Assembly (NCBI RefSeq): GCF_014633365.1
Contig: NC_068338.1
Coordinates: forward strand, 19,974,616 to 20,038,615
Origin: Diospyros lotus
Lineage: Eukaryota > Streptophyta > Magnoliopsida > Ericales > Ebenaceae
Length of the DNA: 64,000 nt
Reading direction: 5' to 3'
Made by a program: the position numbers and the translations under genes. The notes below the pieces were generated by a model, which searched no databases, was not told the origin of the DNA, and saw nothing but the letters and a program-made list of their open reading frames with translations. Shown in pieces: positions 42,101 through 54,100 of this stretch; position 1 is the first letter of the stretch, and each line of letters starts with the position of its first letter.

Positions 42101-45100
42101 GCATTCTTGATATCAAACTGATGGAGTGGCCAGTCCAGGTTTGCTGCTAAGGACAAGAGAACTCGTATAATATTCAGCTTTGCTACTGGTGCAAATGTCT
42201 CGGTGTAGTCAATACCATATGTTTGAGTGAACCCCTTTGCAACTAGGCGGGCTTTGTACCGCTCTACTGTGCCATCCGCCTTATACTTCACCGTGAATAC
42301 CCACTTACAGCTCACTAGTTTCTTCCCCCTTAGCTACGTCATCACCTCCCAAGTTCCATTTTTTCTAATGCCCTTATTTCTTCCATCACTGCTTCTCTCC
42401 ATTTTGGAACCTCCAAGGCTTCTTGAATATTCTTAAGAATCTGGATTCTGTCAAGGTTAGACATAAAAGCACGACACTTGGCAGAAAGAGCATTGTAAGA
42501 TACAAATTTTGAGATAGGATGGAGAGTACATGAACGAGGTTGTTTTCAAAGAGCAATGGGTCAGTCATCAAGATTTTTTACCTGGTCAGGATTGGGTTTT
42601 GGCTCATGAGTAGTCGAAGCTATCACCGGTTCAAACTCTTTTAGTGCTTCGGATGCGAGGGTCTCATCGGGCTTTGATTTAGGTCTCCTTGAGTAGACAA
42701 TTATTCCCTGTCTGTTTGTTTTCCCACATCTCCCCCTGAGTTCAAGATCCCCTCTGCATTGGACAAAGAAGGAGAATGTATATTGTAAGAGGTAGATTCA
42801 AAGATTGCAACATCGAGGCCGATGTTTGAGGGTCGAGCTTCACTCAAGGACTCCCCCTGAAGCGAGTAGTAGGGAGTATGCTCAAAAAATGTGACATCCA
42901 GACTAACATATAATTTCTATGAAAGAGGGTCATAACATTTGTAACTCTTCTGAGTAGGGGAGTAACCAAGGAAGACACATTTGAGGGCTCTCGGATCCAA
43001 CTTAGTACGTTGGGAGGTGTGAATGTGGACAAACACGGTGGACCCAAAAACACGAAGCGGGAGAGATGAACTGGGCCGAGAATTAGGGAAGATCTCCTGG
43101 AATTTTTGGAGAGGGGTTGCAAATGAGAGAATTCGACTAAGCATTCGATTAATGAGGAATGCAGAGGTTAGAATGGCATCACCCAAAAAATTATTTTTCA
43201 TGTGAGAGGTAAACAGTAGGGCACGAGCGACCTCAAGAATATGCCGATTTTTTCGTTCAGCAACCCCATTTTGTTGGGGGGTGTGAACGCAAGAACTCTA
43301 GTGAACAATACATTTGTCTTGAAAATAAGGGTCCAAAGAATGATTAAAGTACTCAGTGCCATTATTAGTACGAAGAATTTGAATTTTTGTGTGAAATTAA
43401 GTGTAAATCATAGTGTAGAAGTTCATGAAGACAGAATTAACTTCAGATTTATCATGTAGTAAATACACCCAACAGAGACGAGAATGGTCATCAATAAAGG
43501 TAATAAACCATTTTGTGTGGGTCCTATTGGGAACACGTGAAGGCCCCCAAAGGTGACTGTGAATCAAAGTAAAAGGCAGTGATGGTTTATAAGGACATGA
43601 GGGAAAAGTAATGCGAGGATGTTTTGCAAGTTCACATACTTCACATTGTAAATCCAAAGGAGTTTTATTCGAACAAAGTGAAGGAAACAACCGTTTTAAA
43701 TATTGAAAATTTGGATGACCCATTCATTTGTGTCATAATAAAAGATCACTATCCCTAGGACTGGATGTAGAATTACAAATAGAAGGATGACATTGTTTAC
43801 TCATGTGAGCGTCATCAAAGTAGTAGAGCCCCTCGTATTCCTTACCACTGCCAATCGCCTCCCCGATGATAGATCCTGAAAGACACAATGGAAAGACAAA
43901 AATGTAGCTGAGCAATGAGATTGGTTGGTTAGCTGACTAACAGACAACAGATTGCAAGACAGATTAGGAACATGTAGGACAGACTCCAAAGTAATAAATT
44001 TAGAGATACGGATACTCCCCTTGCCAGCTATTGGGGATAAAGTATCATCTACAATTTTTACTTTCAAGTTACCAACACAAGGTGAATATGTGGAAAATAA
44101 ATGATGGGTATCAGTCATCTAGTCGAATGCGCCAGAATCAACAATCCAGGGAGAACGGTGCAAAGTAGTACTAAGAGCAGTAAAAAAAGTACCTTTGTGG
44201 GCTAAGGAACCCGATGGCAGAGGCGTAGAAGATTGACCTGAGGCTTGAAAGGTCAAAAAAAGAGCATATAACTTCTCAAGTTGCTCGGGGTTAAAACCCC
44301 CAATAGAGGCTGACTGAGTATGATGGGCCATTTTTATTTGTTGTTCAGTGAAGGCCTGGTACCCATGAGATTTATTGGGTTGTCTGGGCTTCCAATCAGC
44401 AGGCTTGCCATGTAAAACCTAGCAGGTATCTTTGGAATGGCCTAATTTTTTGAAATGGTCACAAAATGGACTTTTGTTTTGTCTCAGCCCAGATCCTGTG
44501 GGAGGCCCACGGGTTACAAGGGCTGAAGCCTCAGGCCCAAATACAATTTTCTCCTTCAACATCACCTTCGGCCTACTTTCTTCAGGCCGAATTTCATAGA
44601 ATACTTCCAGAATGGAAGGTAATGGCCAACGACCCAAGACTTGGCTCCTCACACCATCGAGCTCTCTGTTGAGCCCAACCAAAAATTCTTACACCCTCTC
44701 GTTCTCCATCCTCTTCTTGAATCGCACACTATCACTCGTGCACTCCCAAGATTCTTCACAGCTGAGACCCAGTTCCTGCCATAAACCCAGCATCTTTGTG
44801 TAGTATTCTGTCACCTCCCTGCTTCATCTGCCACAACCGAGTCTTTATCTCGAAGATTTGAGAGGCATTCTCCGCGTCGGAGTAGGTTTCGCGAATAGCT
44901 TCCCACACGTCTTTTGCTGTCGGTAGGAACATGTATGTTTTGTCGATTGCTGGTTGCATGGAGTTGATCAAGTAGGAGGTGATGAGGGAATTCTCAGACC
45001 GCCATTTCTGGAAGGCCGCTACCTCCTTGGAAGATGGTTGTTTGATCTCGCCAGTAAGGAAGCCCAATTTGCCTTTGTCGTCGATGACCAACTTGATGGA

Positions 45101-48100
45101 TTGGCCTCATTCTCGATAGTTCTTCCCATTCAGCTTTTCTACGGTAAGACAAATTGAAGAATTTTTAAACCCGTCGGTCGAGGCCATGGAGGGGATTATC
45201 TCTAATTCTCCCTCCTGAGTTATCGACTGGGTGGACTCATGGCTGTCGGCCATGGCTTGCTAGGGTTTTCAAAGTGACCTGGGCTCTGATACCATGAAGA
45301 CGATGAGAATATAGAAATTGAATCAGACTTTTATTCCATAAGTCTTACTTCCCTTTACATGCTTAATCCCTATTTAACAAGAACAAAGAGAACAAATATG
45401 GAAACATGAAATTAAACCCAAATAATCAGCCCCAAAGAAACAACCTAAACATTCCAAATATTAGATCTCTCAATCTCAATCTCTTACCACAATCTCCTCC
45501 AAATCCCCTTCAAATCATTCAGGATTTCAATAGTTACTTCCATAAAAATGGAAATGTAAAACATTATCTATCATAAAATTTAGAAGCAAAAATAAAAAAT
45601 AAATAAATAAAAGAGATCTAAGAGGTGAAATAGAAAAAATAAAACCTCAAACTCAAACTCAAACTGGAGGCTACACCAAAAGTCACAAACTTAAGGAACA
45701 TACAACAAAGATAATTTGCAATCAAAAAAAATTCTAAAGAATGTAATGATGTAAAAGAAAAAATGAAATAAAATAAGACTAGACTAAGAGTTTTAGACAT
45801 ACAGCAACAAAACAGAAGCACTTCAATGAATTTCCGTCCCTCCCAGTACACCGTCGCTTCAAAGCATAGAACTCCTGCTGTGTCGTTTGTTTTTTTGGGG
45901 TTTGGGGGGGAGGAGAGAGAGAGAGAGCAGTTAAAGATGGATCGAGACTGCAAGGATCATAACCTTAGCAAAATGTGAAGACCAGTGCAAGAATCCATTT
46001 ATCTTTTATTTATTTATCTTGGTCAGGAGAGCAAGAGAAGGAGCATGCTAAGTCCCAGAATTGCCACAGCTCAGACAGATATTTGGAAACAGGTAGTTAA
46101 GAAATCAGGCATACATTTTGAAGTAATAACAGTTTTATATAACTTGGGTATACATAAAATGATTCCCTTGATGAGCTAGCATCCCAGAATGTTTACTCAC
46201 TTAAAAGATTTGAATTCCAGTCAACTGACCATAGAACTTGTCCCTGATTATTTAAACTACTAAACTTGCAAATATGCACAAACAATGGGGAAAATAAATG
46301 AGCATTTAGTTGCCAAAAGTGAAAAAGAAGTGATAGTTGTTAAATTGAAGCATGAATTATGTCCATGGACGAGAAGTTGAAATGCTATAGCAGTAGGATT
46401 AAGGGAACCAAAAGAAAAGAAATAAAATTAAATGATAACATTTGTATAGAAAAGGTACCTACTTGTAATGCCCAATTTCTCTTCTACTCTTATCTACTTT
46501 ATATTTTGTCAAATTTTCTAGCATATACCTTAAGATTTTCCTTTTTTCTGTTCCTAATTATTATCCTATAATGAACTTTTATCTCTCTCCTCATATCATG
46601 GAAACACGCTATCTTTTTCAAAGTGTTTTCATAATGTATAACACCCTTGACATAATGTTTCACTAGAACATGTTCCTGAAGCCTCTCTAACTGCAAAGGT
46701 ACAACAGCACAAATTCAAGCCTGGTAACTTTAATTACCGACGATAAGTAAGCCCATAAGAGTCAACTGGATCCATTTCAGCCAAATCATGACTGAGTCTG
46801 GACAACAAAAAAACCAACCCAAGTTGAAAGCCTAACCTTGTTGTGGACACCCCACCCCCCCCCCCCCCACCCGCTTTCTTTTGGCTTTTTCAGAATAAAT
46901 AAATAAAAAAAGGCACTATTATGGATTAAAGGTTTCAAATTTTTAAAAATATTATATTGTTATAGTTAAACAATCAGGTATTGTTTATATTTCACGTTAT
47001 CAAAGTTTTGGAACAATGAAATTGGCTATCCCAAACCCTTTTGCTTAAGGAGGTTGAGTTTATCATGACAAATTCCACAATTAGAAATACCCTAACTGAG
47101 AGATAGTATGGTATTTGGAGTTCAATCAACATGTCATGCCACATAATCTAGTGCCTCTGTGCAAGTCCACTCCAAAAGTTAATGTGCATCTATCTAAGAA
47201 CGAAGATATTGAGAGGTTGGAAATATCCACAGGAGTACATTGAAGACTAAACAATCATGGTTGGGCAAGCTGTAATTTGGATGTTGTGTCATGTCCTAAC
47301 TTTTTGTTAAAACTACCATGGTGGCTTGTCAATGCTGTGTCATATCTGTGCTTCTTCTTAGATACTCTAGTTTGGATCTTTGGTGAAGACTTATCAAGGA
47401 AAATATGAAAAAGTACAAGCCCCACTGATCTTTGTAAATCCTTTACCTTCCAGCCCACCATGCCTTTGACATGATTGCATATTTTTTTATCGCAATTTCA
47501 TTCTGTTTTTTATTGCAATTTCATTCTGACACTGTCCCACCGGAGAACTTGTACCCACAGATCAAAAGTAAAAAGACATGTTAAATCACAACTCACCTGT
47601 TCAGCATACTTTCTTTTATAGCTGTCAACATGCCTGGAAAGCCATAAAAACATCTCAATTAATACTTGAGATCCAAAGAACTTCTAAAAATGTACATGTA
47701 TAAAGTTAGATCTGAGTGCACATCTCTGTACATGCATTTTTGCATTTGTAAGTTGATAATATCATGCACAATTTAGTAAACCATCAAGTAAACATCAAAA
47801 AAGCATACAATCCAAATTGAAGCAGGCAACTAACCTCATGTACAACATGGATTCCCAGTGCGCTTCTGCTCGCAGCCATGCTGCTGTCTGCATGTTACAT
47901 TAGACACAAAGCCAAGAAATAAGTTAAGTACTTTCATAATATAAATAAAGGACATGAGAAATCTCCAAGAAGTACACAAGAAAGAGCAATACCAACCCAA
48001 TATTCTTCATCAAGCACAGCTTCACGGGCAACAAATCGGCCAAAATATCGCTTTTGCAAGCCTTTATATTCCTGGTCACTCAGCTGTAGCCGATTAAAAG

Positions 48101-51100
48101 AGAGTTCTGCTAACTTTGAATTATCACTCCTTGAAACAGCTGACTGCCAGATACTTTGGCCATTATCACAATGGACTTCAAGAGTTTTCCACTTAGAATG
48201 TGAAACAGGATATGTCTCCCTGAAAAAATATACCCAAATAAAAATTTAAAAGTGAGATAACAGCATAAAAGTATAGTAAACACTGTTGATCCCTCTACAT
48301 AAAGTTAGAGCTATCTTAACATCATATTGAATTGTACTTGTTGGGAATTAAGGCACCTTAATTCTAAATTCATACTCTCTTATTGTGAGTCTCATTCTAA
48401 GATTTTGTTCACAAATGCAAAAACTAAAGGCAACACTTCAGTCATTCTAAAATTTTCTTGGTTGTTGACCAGTTGACCTTACAGCAACATTGCCTGGGAT
48501 AGTTGTATCCCAACAGTCATCGGCCTTCAGTTGATGTTCCCAACATTCGGGTTTGGATGGTCAAACAGCACTGGCTGACAACCAATGCTCCAGCAACCAT
48601 TTCAGACATCAATACTTACATAAAACTTGGATGCCTTCAGTTGAGCCCATACTCCATTGGTGTCTATGGCAGTCAAACTTCCAGACACTCTAGAATTGCA
48701 CGGTTGACTCTATTTTTTACTGTGTCCCTCAACTGTCCTATTTTCTCAGCAATCTAGTTTGGTCCTTTGATTCATACTAGTCCCTTATGTTTTCCTTTAG
48801 TCTTTTTTTTAATTACATTTGGGGTTCATTTTCTAACATTAGACATGTTTGTGTAAACTCATCAAGTGATTCTTCTAGGTTCTTCTGCATGCCTCTCATC
48901 AACATGTCCTTTACCATGCTCCACAAACCATTCACTATCCATACATCAACTAAACCACGTATCACATCAAAACCATACCACATCTTACTGAAATCATAGA
49001 TTCAACCCAATTACATACTAAAATCTTTGACCTCATATCCTTGGACTTAAATACACCATAAATAAAACATACACAAGTCAGAATCACAGCTGTCCTCTCA
49101 CAAAATTGTTCTTGTATGTTATAGGTTAGCAAACTAGGTGACAATAGCTCCGCTGCCTCCCAAAAACCATACCAACAGGTCAAAAGCCGCATCAGCTTTC
49201 CTATCAACCAATTCCTCATTTCAGGAACAATTGTGTCTTTTTTTGCTCGTAATGATGTTTCGCTATTAGATCCAAGGGTTGGATGTTAAATTGAATGAAC
49301 CCATACCCCAATAGAAGGGCTTAGGGCTTGCACTTCAGATTGGAGTAGGAGACTGGGAAGTTATGAAGCTAGTTACTATCCTTGCTAATTGGATCAGATC
49401 AGACTTGGTCCAAATATGGCATTCCCCTCTCCAATAAGATCTAGCTATCAAGATTTAAGGGTTCTAAAAGATCTTCAGCACACTCAATACTGACTTTTTT
49501 GAAATGGATGGAAGAATCCAGAACAAACTCTGAACAACCATTGTAGTCAAATGCTTAGTACATTTAACTCCAACACATCCTACAAGTATCTCGAGTTAAT
49601 GTTGTCAAGTAATTAATATGTCAAGGAATGGGGTTACCATATTCATGAATATAACTTCCTAAACCTCTGGGTTGATACAAAATTTTCTACAGTAAATTAA
49701 GGTCACTTTCCCATATTTCCATTTTTTAGTTTTAAAATATTGTCCTCTTTTCTTCCTTATTGCCATTTCATTGCATCTCAAACTTGAGATTGCATGTTTT
49801 GTTATCTATTCACATACAATGAGTTTAATACTTGGCTTTTCCCTCTCCATGATATGATCTATGAATATTCTCCATGCCCCATTCTTTTGTCATCTTCACC
49901 TCCTGCTCTCATATTTAACACTCCAAATTCTGGTGGTTTCTTTGCTTTTTGTCCAATTCCAATATAGTGAAATAGCCCATCTATTCTTCCACCAATTCTG
50001 TAACTACTTGATACTGATACATTTCTTTCAATTATAATTAACTTATACATCATTCACAGCCAGACAAGTGCTGACTGGAGTAACTTAACAGGATAGGTCC
50101 TTGCTTGCTGATGGTATGGTTGGTTTTTATTGCTCTGCCCCTATATAAATATTATGATATATTAAGGTCAGAAATCCACATTTATAAAAATTTTGAATCA
50201 TCATTTTAAAGAGAAAACCTGGATTGAATAGTAATGGAAAAGCAATAGAAATGCCTTCATGCCTAAATTACAAAAATAAATAAATAAATAAATAACAAAC
50301 TTATTAACTAAAACCCTTCAATCATCTCATCTTTAAGCAGTTAGAAATTTGAAGTTCAATTGTCCAAGCAAATTGTACTTGTTCAAAAATAACCATAACA
50401 GACAAATTTAATGTCACTTCTCCCCCACAACTCAAAAACATTTTTTGCTGGTAGTACAACAAGTTTCCTTTACAATAAATAATGTAAATTTAAACCGTGA
50501 TAATCACAGTGACAGCCAAAATGATGGAAATGAATCCTCGTCCATTTGTCCAATTTAAGAAAAAAAAAATTGAAAAGGTTAGTGGCTCCAACCACCAAGG
50601 CTAAGGATTACTACTCCACATCATATCCACCATGACAAACAAAAAAAATACAAGTTCGTCAAGCTTCCAAGAACTGTAAAATGAGAGTAGGGGAAAAAGG
50701 ACTCTCAGGTGACCAATTCAAACTTCTGTTGGAACCAATCAACATGAGGTGAGGTAGAGAACACTTCAAAGACAGGTACCTTAGCAAAATTGCAAGGTAC
50801 TTCTATAACTAATGAAGAAATATTACAAGAAAAGAATACTTATGCCCCTGCCCCCAAAAGGATGCCAGAACAATCAAGCTCAACAGATCATTAACCAAAA
50901 ACCCAGGGCTGAACAAAGTTATGGCATGATGCATGAGGGTCATTGGTACGTGACCACCTGAGCAAATTGCCTGGTGGTTCAGAAAATGTGCAATAAACAG
51001 GAGATCTTGAGTTTGAAAACTAGACAGAACTGCTACATGCACTCACTCCACCATGGCCTTGGTGGAGCCATTCTATCTGTAGCATTGTGAACCAGTGATT

Positions 51101-54100
51101 TAGCCTAGATTCATAAAATTCAGTCCTCTAACTTGAGAAACAATTGGGGCCCCTCCATGTCTGAAACAAAATATACTCAATCACAGAAAGAGCTTGAAAA
51201 TTTCCTACAATTCTGATGTGTAAGGGCCTGCTTGGTATCACTTTTTAAATTTCCATGTTCACATTCCGTGTTCTCAAAAATAAAAACAATCTAAAGTTCA
51301 GCCACCAACAATTTCATGAAAATATTAATTTCAGAATTAAGCATTTAGGTATCTGTCTTATCCTAAGTAGGGGTGTTGGAAGAAAACTTTGTTGAGATTA
51401 TCTAATTTTTAGTTAATTGGTTGATTCTGGTAAGGTTAGTTAATGCTGTTATTTCTGTTTAACTGATTAGTTAAGTTGTTACTGTTTCTGTTATTTGCAT
51501 CCTATTCTGTTTTCTCGAACTCAATATAAAAGCGAGACATGGGCATGTACTTGAAGATAATGGAATATATGATCTTTGATTCTTCTTTCTCCCAGTGTCT
51601 TCTGCTACCTTCCTTCATGTATGATCCTTGATTCCTCTGTCTCCCAGTGTATTCTGCTATCTTTCTTCATGGTATCGGGAACAGAACGCAGGGACCTAGT
51701 GCCTGGTTGCTCCATCAAATTGCCTTTGATTCGAAAGGTTCAGGCACTCCTCAACTCACATCGTGTTCTCAATTAACTAAGATCCGTGACAGCCATCATC
51801 AAAATGGACAACAATATGGAGAGGTTTGAAGGAGTCATTGACAACAGAGGCGTGAATCAAGCTGTAGGAGATCCGATGCATCTACACAGTGCTGATCATC
51901 TAGGTATTTTGTTAGTCTCGTTTCCTTTAAACAGTACGAATTACAGAGCCTGGTCTAGGGCAATGAAGATAGCTCTTGGAGCAAAGCATAAACTAGGTTT
52001 CATTGATGGTGGAATTCGACCACCTGAGGAAGGATTGGAACTGTTTGAAGTTTGGCGAAGGTGCGATTATATGGTCTTATCTTGGATCCTCAACACTATT
52101 TCAAAGGATTTAGTCAAGGCTTTTCTGTATACCACCACATCAAAGGAGCTGTGGGATGAAATCACAGAACTATTTGGAGAGAGTAATGGCCCTCTCATTT
52201 ATCAAATTCAGCGAAAAATTTCCTCTATTGCACAAGAAAATTCTTTGGTCTTGATGTATTACACTAAACTCAAGAAGCTTTGGGATGAACTTGCAGAAGT
52301 AGAACCATTGCCACATTGTACTTCTGGATCAGCTCGTGTAATGGCTGAAATAACAAATCGGAACAAGCTGATGCAGTTTCTAATGGGATTACATGATGGA
52401 TATGACCAGGTACAAAACCAAATCCTGCTACTTGATCCATTACCAAAACTGTAAACAAGGCATACTCTATGATCTTAAGGGTGGAATCACAGAGACAAGT
52501 AGTCTCTTCCTTTGCTGAAGACAGAGATGTTTCAGCATTGCTTGCAAAAAATCCTAACTCTCACACTAGTTCACGGCAAGATCAAAAGAAAGGAAAGGGA
52601 TCTAAGGGTCACTATGTGTATTGTAAACGTGATGGTCACACCAAAGATCAGTGTTTTAAACTTGTGGGATATCCGGACTGGTATAAATCTAACAAAGAAA
52701 AGAGGGGGACTAATTGTGGAACTGCAGCTCAAGTGAGTGCGAAGCAAGAAGAATATCAGGACACACCTGTGGATAATGTCAAAACAGAGGAAGAGGAATT
52801 GGGGGCCAATTTGGCCAACACTTTTATCAAGTTTCTCAAGACCAACAGTTCATCCTTAAGCCTAAACAAAATGCTAAACTGTGCTGGTAATGTTAATCGC
52901 ATTCGTTTATGTTCTTTTGGATCTGCTATCAATGATTCATGGATTTTAGACAGTGGTGCTACACACCACATGTGCTTTAACAAACAGCTATTTCATTCCC
53001 TATTTACACTTACCCAAACTGTTTCCATTTCTTTGCCAAATGGATCCACTGCCACTGTAACCCAAGCTGGTTGTGTAAACCTAAGTCCGACATTTCATAT
53101 CCAAGAAGTTCTTTACATTTCTACATTCCGCTTCAATCTGCTATCTGTCAGCAAATTGTTACATGACAACAACTTAACTGTGCTGTTTTTTCCCATTGGC
53201 TGTCTCATTCAGGACCTGAGGACTAGTGCCGTTGTGGTGGTTGGGAAGCTAGAAGGCAGGCTATACAAACTGACAAAAACCAGCTTCACAAAGGATAGCA
53301 TTCTGTTGTTTGTTACTCAACTTCATTTGTATTACCTCATTCTTGTTAATGCTACTTTTCCTGTTACTTTCCTGACTAATAAAGAGCATGTTTCACAAGG
53401 CCTCTCTGTTGCTCCTACTGCCTTGAATACTCTTGTTGATTATGATATATGGCATGCTAGGTTGGGACATACTTCACCTGCTAAAATGGCATTTCTTCAC
53501 TCCCTCAGTCACCTGACACATACCAGTAGTCCATGCACTATTTGCCCTCTGGTCAAACAACCTAGACACTCATTTCCTAACAACCCAAATCTTACAACAG
53601 ATCCGTTTGCCCTTACTCGTGTGGACGTATGGGGTCCCTATTCTACTGTGTCAATTAGTGGGGCACGATATTTCCTGACTATTGTTGATGATTTTTCAAG
53701 GGCCATGTCATGACCCAAGGAACAATAGAAGGGCATCATTGTAATAGGGTTGTAATAATTTGTTAGGATATTTTTCTCTTTTTGTCTTTTCCCTTTTGTC
53801 TTATAGCTTAGGTGGTTGGTGAGCTTTGTTTGTTAGCTAAATGAGGCTATACATATATTGCCTTAGCTATAAGAAGTAGGCATGAAAAAATGAATTGAAA
53901 ACTCTATTTCTCTCTAATATTTCTCTCTCTTTCTCTCTTTCTCGATGATCTCCTCCCTTATCTCTTGTTATTCTCTCCCTCCCAACTGATTTCTCCCCCA
54001 AGTTCTTCTCTTAATATTCTCAATCTTCCTCTCATACCCTAGCTCATCCCCAAAATTCATGACAAATTGGTATCAGAGCCGTACCATCCTCGGCTGTGAT

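Larger units (their letters stand above)
40671..45532 (-). mobile_element. Near-complete Ty1/copia, target duplication GCTAC/GTTAC
   Basis: LTRs at 40671-40899 and 45295-45532, flanked by GCTAC (40666-40670) and GTTAC (45533-45537), one mismatch. The primer-binding site TGGTATCAGAGCC lies inside the right LTR (45294-45282) and the purine tract GAGGGGGAG beside the left. All copia modules are present in order on the minus strand: gag, protease, integrase, RT, RNase H. They carry scattered stops and frameshifts. The LTRs differ at about 10 positions plus one 9-bp insertion, mostly C-to-T or G-to-A changes, so it is among the younger elements here. It lies in GNAT intron 5, in the sense orientation of the gene. 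Confidence 0.9.
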
